DNA of 64,000 nt. It comes from Halichondria panicea. Its lineage: Eukaryota > Porifera > Demospongiae > Suberitida > Halichondriidae. Location of the stretch: assembly GCF_963675165.1 (NCBI RefSeq), contig NC_087381.1:2790001-2854000 (forward strand), written 5' to 3'. The position numbers and the translations under genes are program-made. A model generated the notes under the pieces. It saw only the letters and a program-made list of their open reading frames with translations, made no database searches and had not been told where the DNA came from. Shown piece after piece: positions 10,817 to 41,100 of this stretch; the stretch's first letter is position 1; each line of letters opens with the position of its first letter.

Positions 10817-12921
10817 CATCACTATCTCAGCTCTCAATATGGAATCATAGAGAGAAGAGAGAAACTCTTTTATCTACGTGGAATCACAGTACATGCATGT
10901 AATAAGTGCACAAGCAAGTGAGCCCTGCCCATTTGTTAGACTGATCAGCTAGTTTCTCTTGTGTAAGCTCATTGTTTGAAGATTCTAGTAGTCTAGGCTT
11001 GATAAGCTTTTTGGAGTAACCCAGCTGCTCAGAAGCAGCAACCTTGAAAATCCGGGATATAATTATGAGGTGAATATATAGCAGTTTCCTTTGTAATCTG
11101 GCTGACCAATTCGGGACAGTTGGCCCCTATGTGCTTCGTGCTGCATGAGACCTGATTCATGGAATGGTGCTGTGATGGCTGTGACCAGCCGGTCGACCAG
11201 TTGCATGAAATGTGTGCGTGTGAGGAGAGCTTCATTCAGCAACTGGCACTGCATAGACTGTAAATACTTTATTATAGCTGGTTTTATGTTGTTGTACTTT
11301 TGAGAATACACATGCAATGCTAATAATTTTGCGCTGTTAAGAGGGGGCCTAGAATATTAAAATTCTAGGCCCGGGGGGCCTAAAATTTTATGACAGGGTC
11401 AATATCATGCTTCAAAGAGTGTCACAATGACAAAGAAGACAAAGAAATTTAAACAACAAGATATTAATTTATGTTCAGCTACATTTAATATAATTATGTC
11501 TCTCATTATCATGTACGTGTCTTCGTGTCTCTTTATATCTCTGCAGATAAAAACAACAACTTACGTAACACGTCCAGACTCCAACTCAGCATGCCGATAA
11601 AGAAATCTATTAAATTCCATGTATAACGGATGCTAAAGATGAAAACAATAAACAAACCTTGCATCCGGAGAAAAGATTGGAGATTAAAAGAAAAACACAT
11701 CACTGGGAATAATCTTACCGTACCGGCGTACTATGAAGTCAGTCAACAGCTTGAATTATTACAGTGTGTTGTACACATTATACAAAAGCTCTTTTTCATC
11801 TCGAAGATATCTCGCAACTGCATGCATGTACACTGTTCACATAATTGCTGAATTTTCTTAACAGCTAGGAAATTGTTGCTTTATCTTTACTTGTGACAAC
11901 ACCTATAGTTATGTATCTATAGAAGCAATAACGCATTACAAAACACAACAGAACAGTGGCACTTACGTAATTAGCCCAGATCGAGACTTCAACTCGGCAG
12001 CATTATCTAAAGTCAATTTGATCCCGTGTTATGTGAATGCTAGTGAAAGAGAATAACAAACCTGGGAGCATTCTTTTATCAAAGGTATAACAAAACTTTA
12101 TAGATGGGAGCCTACGATGAAGAGGATTATTTCAAAGAAGAAGCAAAACGAACTTTGTGAAATCGGCCAGTGTTAAAAGTCTAGTCCATATAACAACATG
12201 CACGTGCAAACCTGAATTTATGAACATATACAGCAGAGGTAAAATGTACAGACCTTAGCCAACTGAACTAAGGCCAAATTCACATGTGAAACTGAGTTTA
12301 CCCTCGCGCCCCTGGATTTATACAGCTATAGCTACATCCTCTTTATGATTACAGCAGCTATCGTGCCCCAGACGGGCATCGCCACAAACCAGCTTGAGAG
12401 AAGAGATCCCAGATTTAATTGCAACCTCTTGACTTTTATTTCGAAACCACAAGATGGGATATGTAAAGAAATTAGCTTTCTGTAGCTAGGGTAAACCATT
12501 GGCTATATACCTTGGTATATAAATTAAAGTCACAAATTCATGAATACAATTAAACCTCTATAATGAGATTAATCCCATTAATTTTTATTGTGAAACATAA
12601 TTATAGCTACGTAGCTCACAACCTAACTTTTTAGCTCAAATTATTACTTTTACTTTTACTTTACTGGGAAGTACATTTATGAATTACCTATAAGTACAAC
12701 CCTTTCCTTTTGGATAAAATTTACTACCGTATGCTAGGTTGCGTACGTATGCTTGCTTGCGCATGCCATAATTAGCTATAGTTATAATATTATGCATAAA
12801 AATCTAATTTAGTGTATAATTACAATGTGCTACAAATATGCTACACAAGTTGAACAGTATATATACTCACACGGTAAAATCACAAAGTACATGTATAGTC
12901 TGTTATGCAAAATTAAAGCTA
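10817..12921. other. Intergenic stretch, nothing recognised
   Basis: The sequence between the CARD-only copy and the 3' end of the minus-strand gene has no convincing coding region. The segment 11340-11400 contains a short GGCCTAGAATATTAAAATTCTAGGCC palindrome-like core. The rest is AT-rich with no clear repeats. Confidence 0.4.
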
Positions 12922-31470
<18,549 letters not shown>

Positions 31471-31494
31471 TGTTGATTGTTGATAGACTAGACA

Positions 31495-32200
31495 CAGGGG
31501 CGGATCCAGGATTTAAGAAAGGGGGGTTCTTTCTCGCGGACAAGAAATTCACCCGGCGCGCAGCGCCGAATTTTTGAAGACCACGCCCCCTTTTGACGTG
31601 CCACGCCTACTAATTAATCACGTTCTACCTTAGAAAAATTTGTAACACAGGAGAGATGGTTTTGTGACTGGAGGAGAGATAGTACGTGGTGACCCCCAAT
31701 GGAAAGACAGACGGTGATGGCTGGTGAAGAGGAGACTTGTAGAACTTAACCATCAATTTATTAATGATTATAGCAATTATTATACATGTAAGTATGCAGT
31801 GTCATTCAATATGCAGTGCCATGCACTCTCCCTTACCTGAAACTTTCCTCTTCTTAAACCAAGGATTCATGGCTAGATATAATAATTTATTACTTGACCA
31901 CGGTGCAAATCAATTGGCTGCAGTAGCCAGCCCCACTCTCTACTTGTTATGCAAAGAGAACCAGCCCCACCCTTTTATTATGCAGAGAGAACCAGCCCCA
32001 CCCTCTACTTGTTATGCAGAGAGAACCAGCCCCACCCTTTTATTATGCAGAGAGAACCAGCCCCACCCTTTTATTATACGGAGAGAACTTTGTACGACTT
32101 TGTCAGTACAGTGGTACAGTTAGCTAGACTTAGTAATGTCAAGACTAGCTGGAAGGGTAGTTCGTACGAACCCAACGAACTACCTCTGGATCCGCCCCTG
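31495..32200. mobile_element. Non-autonomous DNA transposon inserted just upstream of the minus-strand CARD-ANK gene
   Basis: The ends are CAGGGGCGGATCCAG at 31495 and its reverse complement ending at 32200. AGACA flanks both sides (31490-31494, 32201-32205), a plausible 5-bp target duplication. A subterminal perfect 10-bp stem (32156-32165 with 32175-32184, 9-nt loop) and five copies of a roughly 31-bp repeat (31930-32090) are inside. No transposase is encoded. The left end is 24 bp upstream of the ATG at 31470. Confidence 0.8.
31930..32090 (+). repeat. Five tandem copies of a ~31-bp unit
   Basis: The unit is CCAGCCCCACCC followed by TTTTATTATGCAGAGAGAA, or the variant TCTACTTGTTATGCAGAGAGAA. 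The open frames across it encode only the repeat (NQPHPF-type) and are not considered genes. Confidence 0.9.
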
Positions 32201-32205
32201 AGACA

Positions 32206-32270
32206 GGCTTTATCGTTTTGTTCTGCCGGTGGAATTCCACCGGCTCCAATCAGATTGCAGTATTGCAGTA
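32206..32270 (-). promoter_or_regulatory. Possible displaced promoter of the minus-strand gene
   Basis: Beyond the transposon, a perfect 20-bp palindrome (GCCGGTGGAATTCCACCGGC, 32225-32244) is followed by CCAATCAG at about 32246, an inverted CCAAT box for the minus strand. If the transposon arose after the gene, this sequence originally lay within about 100 bp of the start codon. Confidence 0.35.
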
Positions 32271-35200
32271 TTTCACCCACCTTTTCCATGTGTGAATTTT
32301 GCACAAGTGACTGAGAGGCGTGGCCAACACAAGTGTATTGGCTAACACCCACTTAAAAATAATGAGTTCATAATGCTATTGCGTAACAGCAGAACAGAGA
32401 GCGGTTGCATCGTGCGTCATCCACCCACGCACAAAAGTTTTTGGAGGACAACCTCCAGTACAGGTACGTGTAACAATGTAAAAGTACACGAAGAAGAGGA
32501 CACCATTTGGCACAGTAGAACTATGATCTAGGATACAGAGTGCTCTAGTATTGTAACTGTCAGTCTACCTTAGCTTACAGAGAAGGCTGAGCCTCAGCCT
32601 GAGGTGAGAAACTTGCATGCATCATGATGTACAAGCTAAGGAAATCCATTGAAATTCACTAGCTTTATTCTTTTTATATCTCAGTACCAAATTGTCAGGT
32701 TTTCCTTTGCTTGGTTCTTGACAGTGTACTAGCTGAACAAGCTGAGCTCTGTGTGAAGATGGTTACCATGATTATGTTCAAGTGAAGAGGATGTAGGAGT
32801 GCCCGATCATGTCAGGCATCGATCATTGCTGGCTGGGAGGATTGTGTGGGACATGACACGATCACCACAGTATTAAATTAATGTAAGTGCTCGTTGTGTA
32901 CTATGCTGTAATTACAGCGCCAACTCTGACTGAATTCCATCATTTAAGTCTTCCAACGGTTGCTGTAATTAAAAGATGTAATGTCAGGCCCAAGGCAGTA
33001 GGCTTTTCTTTTATTATGCACATGCATTTGATTTGTACTGTAGAGCTGCTGTAAAATACAGAGACAAAAAATTAAACCGTACAGTTGGTCCACTGCATAC
33101 TACTAGCACTCAACACTATAATAGCTGTGCGCTTAACCCTTTCCTTGCCATTCGTGAAATCTGGAACAGGAGCGTCTTTAGGTCGATCAATTAGTGTGGA
33201 TCCGGCCTCACCACGCCTCCATGTCATTCTATTAGTCTAGATCCGGCTAGCAATTCTAGCTGGGACTCCCAGTTCTAGCTTGTTTTGTTTAGCGTGTCAG
33301 AGACTGGGAGAAGATGATTGGCACTCCTTGGCTCCTTTGGATGTACAGCTGTCCAGATCCCTAGAACATACCCTCCATTTTGACGAGTTATCAGTGCATA
33401 GGGTGCTTACTAGATTCTTGCCAGCCAGTACAGTTCAAGCTACACACAGCACCGCTCAACTATTCTCTACCCCATTATCTAGCTAAATCTGGTCCAACTA
33501 GACAGCAGACACAGCTAGTTAATTCAGTAAAGCCAGGGGTAGCCCTACTTCTACGGTTGTTCAGTACCCACGGTAACAATTCCTCTGGGCTGGGCTAACT
33601 AGTTGAGCCACGCCTCCCAATTCTCAAGGCTAGGTACATGTCTCTGTCTAGCTGCTTCTTCAGCTTCTTGCTCAGTTTTGTGGCTTAGAGAAAGGCCAGC
33701 TACTCAGGGGGAAGAGTCGAGATGAAAGTCTGGCAGCCAGGTGACGTCCAAACGGTCAGTTATTCTTTCCACCAACTTTTTAATCTAGTCTAGTCCTGCT
33801 TGCACTGCTACTACTACTGCTACTCTTCCTAGCTAGTCAAAGGTTTCTTTTTTTTTATTTTTTTTTATAACTACATATGCACAAAGAGACATCAAAGCTT
33901 ACATCAAAGGACACAGATTTTTAGCCTACTTGACTGATAAGGCCGTTACCTAGACTACAGTTTGTTTGTCAGGGAGGAGCTCACATACAACTTCATCTAA
34001 TTCATCATAACGATTCGTTACCGTTGTTGTAATTTCTACAACAGATTGCCAAGGAAAGAGATAAGGTTACTCAACCCTTTGTTCATTAATTATTCATGAG
34101 CTAGACCTAGGGATCTTTTCCAGCTAGAATGAGCTGGTAGCCCAGCTGAAACGCAGTAGTCATTTCATGGCTCGAATAGACACTTTTACTATAAATCTTA
34201 AGTACAGTCTACTGTAGCTTGACTATATGCAGGGCGGGTTGAAGAGATATTTCGAAAAAAGGCTACTGAAAGCTCACAAGAGGCTGTTTTCCTTGGCTCT
34301 GGCCGCCATTTTTAAGTCGAGTTAGTCTACATATTATTATTTTGTGAGAGTTTCTTGGCCTGGAAAAAATAACGCTTCGATCTGCCATCCATAATGGTAA
34401 GAAGCATCATATAAGAGCAAGAACACATGCAGAGCTAGAAGTGTTTTTGGAAGTTTAAAATGACTACTAGTTTATGTTGTTTCTAGTAACTTGATGATCG
34501 CTCAGAGCTTCCACTGGAAAATGTTTTGAAGACTGATACTTGTCATACAGATTGACACACCGATATATTTATCTCATGTATGTGCTTTAAATTTCTCTCA
34601 TGGCATTTATAGTTTCACAAAAATCATTATAAGAAAAATCATGAATATTTGTGAGCAAACTGTTTACCGCAACCTTAGCGCCACCATAATATTTTTGGGA
34701 AGTTTATAAAAATGATTTGGAAGCTGTAAACTACGCTCACTGCACACTCAGTTTGAGGTGGTAAATTCCAAAAAATAAGTGTAACACTTTCCTTTGATAG
34801 AGTGGTGCGGGGGCCATATGTTACACTTAGCTATACAATGTACATGTATTGGTATCTCAAGTATCTCAAGTACTTTTTTGTGTAAGTATATACACAGTTG
34901 AGTTCAAGTAGATGTTCAAGTAGATGTGACCTTTGCTTGTTCATCATTCGTTCGTGGTTAATTCTAAAGCATTATTATGTCTGGCTAAGATTATGTGTGT
35001 TGTGCAAGGCGCTGACTATGGTATTCAATAGAGGAGATAGGACATACACATGCAGGGCCGTAGATAGCTTAGGTTTGCAGGAAATATCAGCTGAAAATTT
35101 TTACTAAAAAAAAAGGTCAACTGTTATTTCATATCCGTGATCTCGCTTACATAATTTCTCCCACACAGAGACTGATGGAGACAACAGTCAAGATAAAATT

Positions 35201-36640
35201 GACATTGATGTATTATTATCATGTCTGGCCCCAGACCACTCCCTTGCACGTGATCTGACATGTGCCAGGGAGGAGTCTGGCCTCGAGACTAGGTTCCTCT
35301 CTCCTCCTTCAGGGAGGGCGGCGACGCCCGTCTAGATTGTTGATACAATCACAGATTTGAAGAGCAGAAGGAGCGAGGCCAGAGGGAGACGGATTGGAAA
35401 CGGAAGTTACTAAACACCAAGTAAACACCCGCCGTCACCTTCGAGGTTAAGCCACTGCCACCAAACAAAGTGCACCTGCCCAATACACTCGCAAGCCGTC
35501 GAGTCACTGTTGCACAAAACAATAATATCTCAAAATCTAAGTTGTGGTTGAAACTGGTTGAAAAGCTATTTCACATCAGTATAAGCCCAGCAATGAACCA
35601 TCCTGATCTTAAAAACGTCAAGTGTATTTCCTTGAAAGATACACGCCAAACCAAACCCACTATCAAAGTACACAGTCTTGAATGATTTGCGAGGTTTCGG
35701 ATTAAAGGGGTCTGGATTAGCGAGGTTCTACTGTATTAGTAGCTTTATGTTATGTAGCTTTGGCATCTCCACTGAGGCATCAGCACCTGTGGTGCTTTCA
35801 TTATATTAGTCTTTGTTGCAAGTCAAAAGAGTGTTCAGTTCTAGGCAAAAAAATTAATGTCTGAATGTGAAGATTATGTGAATATTAACATTTTATGTCG
35901 TTGTGTGCTGTGTTTATGTCTACATTAATTTACGTTGTTTTTATGTTATCAGGGCCTATTTTTCACGCTATTTTGGGATTTTCCTGGAAGTCATCAGTGT
36001 TATATACATGCAGTGATGTTTAATAATCCCATGCCGGAACTATAATCAACATGACTGCCACTATAATGCTAATTACAGGAGACTCAGTGCATGCACTCCT
36101 GTAATTATTAATAGCTTGATAATTATGCCCCCATATCATGCCCCGCCCCAATGGCACTATACTTAAATTTACGTAGCTTGTCATGATCATTGATTATAAA
36201 TTATAAACATGCAATGGACGTACATGTGTAAATGTATAGAATCTAGGCAAAGATTGTTATTAAGAGGAACGACCACTAGATCTATAGATATCTATATAAT
36301 ATCTAGCTAGATCTAGATATTATAATTAAGGTCCCCAATAGCATCCGGAATTGAATTGCAACGTGAATGAACCACAGGACTTTACTTCATCTTCCTCTAC
36401 TTGTCGTGGTGCATGGATCTTCTTCAAAACAAATGGAGCATGCATGATATGATTTCTTCATCAGTTGGTTTTAAAAGTGAGTTAAGTACTCGTTTACTTA
36501 TTCCTTGGTAGAACAATACCTCTCTTGTATTATTAGCATGTGGAATTGAATTGGAGTAGGTTCTACCAGAGATAGAGTAATCTCTGGTTCTACAAATATT
36601 CTCACCAAGTTGATCTAACTGCTGACTACTACCACCCACA
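32271..36640. other. Intergenic region between the two divergent CARD-ANK genes
   Basis: I see no gene in this stretch. The open frames (for example 33280-33486) lack domain character. Repeated items are GGATTGGAAACGG at about 35390, a pogo-like terminus ending GGATTAGCGAGGTTCTACTG at 35710-35731, and short T-rich runs at 33846-33868. Regulatory elements for either gene may be here but none can be named. Confidence 0.5.
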
Positions 36641-36649
36641 CAGATTGCT

Positions 36650-36851
36650 TGCGAGATAGATATATAGTGGGTGGGTGGTATAGATCTATAGATTGTCAGA
36701 GTTCTGGGGAAAACCCACTGCACAAACAATAATTATGGTAGTCTAGGCTAGGCTGCTAGGCTTGTGTGTAGGTTAACCTGTGTGTAGCCCAACTATATAT
36801 ATAGCATACTAGCAGAGCAGGACAAACACCTGTTATTACATCAGTGCAAGA
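36650..36851 (+). promoter_or_regulatory. Promoter region of the plus-strand CARD-ANK gene
   Basis: CTATATATATAG at 36793-36803 lies about 50 bp upstream of the ATG and is a TATA-like candidate. The surrounding ~200 bp are duplicated upstream of the CARD-only copy at 10427, which lacks the TATA-like core. Confidence 0.45.
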
Positions 36852-38113
36852 ATGAGTACTCTGTCGGGAACCTCTGCGCCCGAGTACAAAGCATTTCGTG
36901 AATGTTACGGTGTTCTGGTGAACACTGTGAAACAACAAGTTGGCGAGACCTGTGATTCTTTATATGCTAAAAGCTACATACCAGAGACAGTTCGAGACTA
37001 CACAAGAACGGATGGAATTCCAGACTTGAAAAAAGCTCAGAAATTGGTCGACTTTATTAGTGATGCCATTAAAACTAACTCCAATGTTTTCCGTGGGTTT
37101 ATTGCGATACTCAAACTTGAAGGTCCGTTCAATGATGACATTGTGAAAAAACTGGAAGAAAGTTATCGAAAAGCATGTGAGCATAAATCGTTTCAATCTT
37201 CTGAAAAATCGAGTGACGTACACCAAGCTGACGATGGAGATGTTTCCTCTGGAGATGAGTCGTTTCATTCGGCCATAGATGATCGAAATGTATTTGTGTG
37301 TCCTTACTGCCAAGAGTGTTCTCTTCAACAGTTTTACTCAAAAGAAGGGTGTCCCAAGAAATCAATATCTCACAAAACTAGATCTACCAATCTCTTCCCT
37401 TATCTCGATGTGACAGGTCTTGCTGACGAACATGTCTTTGATTTGGAAGAAAGATTGATATCCGATACAAGAGAAATTATGATCAAGTTTTCTGATTTCT
37501 CGTTGTGTGTTAGAAAGTCATTGGAAGAAATGGATATTCCTTTAGACAAGTTGCAAGATTGTGTACTGAGTGCCGTTATTCTCCAGAAAGATCAAGGTGT
37601 GAGTGCACTTGATACCGAGCACAAGGAGAGGGTCCTTGCGGCAAACAGCCTTGCCAGAATATTCTCCATACTTCGAGTCTATGATTACATCTCATTCTTG
37701 AACTACCAAATCATTGAGCTGCTCATTCAACACCATGGAAATGCTGATGATAACAAAAGGCTTAAACAGTATCTTGTTGCTTTGAGAACCTTCTGCCAAC
37801 GAAGTATTTTCGAAGTCCCTTTATCTGCTTTTTCATCACACAGGTCTCGTAAGACGGCCAAAGTGTTTGCGCTCAAATGCACAGAACGGACATTAACACT
37901 ACAGGGAGTTCGAGCGATGCAAAACAATGTTGCTGAAATCTTAGGCCTGGAATTCAATGCTTTACAACTTTGCTCCGTCAAGAAAGGTTGTGTTGCGTTA
38001 CACTTCTTGGTTTCCGCAGCTGTTGCTGAGCATATCTTCCCACTGTCCCCTTCTCAACAGTCGGCACTCAGTGAGATTGGAGCGAGGCTTCTCCCGTATG
38101 ACGAAGAAAATGA
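36852..38113 (+). CDS. Exon 1 of the plus-strand gene: CARD-like domain, linker, unnamed domain
   Basis: The exon is about 75% identical by eye to exon 1 of the minus-strand gene. Landmarks are [90 protein letters not shown] and [20 protein letters not shown]. The CARD-like call rests on length (~100 aa), the run of amphipathic helices and the KAQKLVD...GFIAIL pattern typical of CARD/death-fold proteins, not on a search. The frame would stop at 38115, but a GTGAGT donor at 38114 (phase 2) leads to an acceptor at 38219 that restores it. CPYCQEC, absent from the paralogue, is a possible metal or disulphide site. Confidence 0.85.
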
Positions 38114-41100
38114 GTGAGTAAAATATTGTAAAAAGTTATCCAAAACTGATTATACTGTATCTGTATAACTATAGCTTCTATTAAGAGTGTAGTGGAAATT
38201 TACCTTTGTTATATTCCAGGAGAGAGATAACGTTGGAACCTCAGTCACCCACCACACTTCCAGAAGGGATTTCCCAGTCCACAGCTCAGGAGATAGTGTG
38301 TCCATCACTCCCCAAAAAGTTGAAACTATCGCCCTCAAGATCTGTACAGGTAAACTTCAAGCAATTTAGTATGTGAACTCATAAGTGACGTATACAGGAT
38401 GAGAATACTCTCCATACTGCGTGTGAAAGAGGAGACATTGAAACTGTGAAGTTGATGATTGACAAGGGAGCAGATGTAAACGAGTGGGGCATAGTAAGTA
38501 ATGCGTGTTTGTACTGTTTTTGTCCGGCGTTGAATTATATATGGATGTAAATGAAGCAGTTGAGTAACCAAGATCTGAACATGCAGGATGGTAACACCCT
38601 ACTTTATGCTGCCTGTAAGAATGGTCACACTGAGACTGCCCAGGTGCTGATTGACGGGGGAGCAAATGTGCACCAGCCCACTAGGGTACGATGTTTGTCT
38701 AATAATTGATAAGTTTTTCCAGTGGTATTGTGTTCTGCTAGCCAGTTCCTACAGTACATAACATTGCGACAGCTAATTGCATGTGTATATGGGTGGCTGA
38801 TCATGAACATATTTGCTACAGGATGAGAATACCCCACTCCTTGCTGCTTTAGAGAAAGGCCACACTGATACTGCCCAGTTGCTGATTGATAGGGGAGCAG
38901 ATGTGAACTGGTGGAAAACAGTATGTATACCTGTAAATATCCTGTGTTTATAGCTAAGAGTTGACAGTGTCACTCTCTATCAAAATGTTCGATATGACAC
39001 TCAATTTCCATACTTTAATTTGTACAGGTGACATTGCCTACATGTATTAATTTTTGATTTTTGCCTGCCTGTCGGCTCTGAAGTGCTAGTAAACATATCT
39101 ATATATAACCATGAGAGCTCACTTTGCTATATATACATGTACGTAGGATGGTAACGCACCACTTCATGCTGCTTGTGAGAAAGGCGACACTGAGATTGCC
39201 CAGTGGCTGTTTGACAGGCGAGCAAGTGTGAACAGTAGGAACTCGGTATGCTATAATATAATTGAACGTAAGCTTAAGTTACATACATGTACGTACGTAC
39301 TAAAGCTAGTCTGCTCTAAAGGGCCTATTAATTGGTATCTATGTATGATAGTGTACCGTCATGTGAGCTCATTTTGCTATAGGCAGGGAGTACCCCACTG
39401 CTTGCTGCCTGTGAGAATGGCCACACTGAGACTGCCTTGTTGCTGATTGACAGAGGAGCATATGTGAACCAGCGTCACAGCCAGGTATACATAGAGCTAC
39501 ATAATCAAAACTGACAAGATTAATTAATTACATGTATTATTAGATGCGTTTTGCTTTTTACTAAAGCTATAGTGTTTACGTAAAATGTTGCATCATAAGG
39601 CAGACGTGTGTTATATATGACAATGTATAAATGTGCATCAATAGCTCGATCATAATAAACTCATTTTGTTACAGACAGGGAACACCCCACTCCATGTTGC
39701 CTGTGAGAATGGCCACACTGAAACTGCCCAGTTACTGATTAACAAGGGAGCAGATGTGAACAAAGGGAACACGGTATATGCTACATTTAGAACTAAACTA
39801 TATAATAATTATAGGTGACATTTAGTGAGTTTTTCGTTTCGCCTTTTGGTCTCTATGCTCTGAAGGTGTAAGATAGTATTGATAAGTATATACGTACACG
39901 TAGCTACGTGTACATGTATGAGAACTCATTTCGCTACAGGACGAAAATACCCCACTCCTTGTTGCCTTAGAGAAAGGCCACATTGAGACTGCCCAGTTGC
40001 TGATTGACCAGCGAGCAGATGTGCACCTGTGTAATAAGGTATGTTCTTTTATAGCTAAACTGGAGTGTATACGATTATGGCGCCACATTTTCGAAGACCT
40101 ATAGCTTTGATTTCGTGGATTTACATTTTCGAGAATAGCCCATTCACACTACTGGAAATAAACACATTTCGAGCAGGTCAACCCGCAAAAATTTTACAAT
40201 AGTCAACACATGCAGTTTGCCCATTTGGTTTTTTAATCTCATGATCAGTAAGCATAATATAATTGTTGCTCTGTCTTTAGCCATCACAATGACTGAAATT
40301 AAAGATCTACGCATGCTGTTGTTAAATTGTGTACCGGTTGCGTAGCATTTTGGACTTTTATTATTTATAATTATACGTAATATACAGGAAGGAAATACAC
40401 CACTCCTTGTTGCTTTGGAGAAAGGCCACATTGAGACCGTCCAGTTGCTGGTTGATAGGAGAGCAGGTGTGGACCAATCTAACAAGGTACGTACATGCTG
40501 CTACTTTTAGAGCTAAGCTGGCCCATGTTACATGTAGTATTTCAAGATTAAGAATTATACAGTAGACTCTCGCTAATTCGGCTCTCTGAAGTACGATAAA
40601 CTCGATATAGAGACATGTTGTCTCTGAAATGCGGCTACTCGCTATTCTGTATACCGGCCAGTTCTTTCTTTTCCAAACAGATTTTAGTGTAATTTTGTAC
40701 ATTTCTTACGGCCGGATATGATGTTTTGGTGGATTTGAATCACACTTAAATAGAGAGCATTTATTTAATGACTCTTTATTCTCGAGACAGAACCGCAAAT
40801 TAGTCATTAATTCTGAGGTAGCTATTTAGCCGCAGCTATTTCCTGAAATACAGCCACTTCGCTATTCCGGCCAAGCTGCACTGTCCCAAGGGTGACCGGA
40901 TTAACGAGAGTCTACTAATTATAGCTTGTACTTAAAATATCTACACGTAAACATGCAGGCTTGATTGTAAATTTGATTGCAAACTGATATAATTTGGACC
41001 TCTGCTATATATAGGAAGGAAATACACCACTCCTTGTTGCTTTGGAGAAAGGCCACATTGAGACCGCTCAGTTGCTGGTTGACAGGGGAGCAGATGTGGA

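Noticed and set aside
31930..32090. Regularly repeated ~31-bp units resembling a CRISPR array
   Set aside because: The units are adjacent without unique spacers, lie inside a DNA transposon, and the genome is eukaryotic.
31764..32352. Overlapping open frames of 92-121 aa with NQPHPF-like repeats
   Set aside because: They follow the 31-bp tandem repeats inside the transposon and have no domain character.
33280..33598. Two overlapping open frames of about 70 aa in the intergenic region
   Set aside because: They are short, have no homologous pattern, and repeat fragments are nearby.
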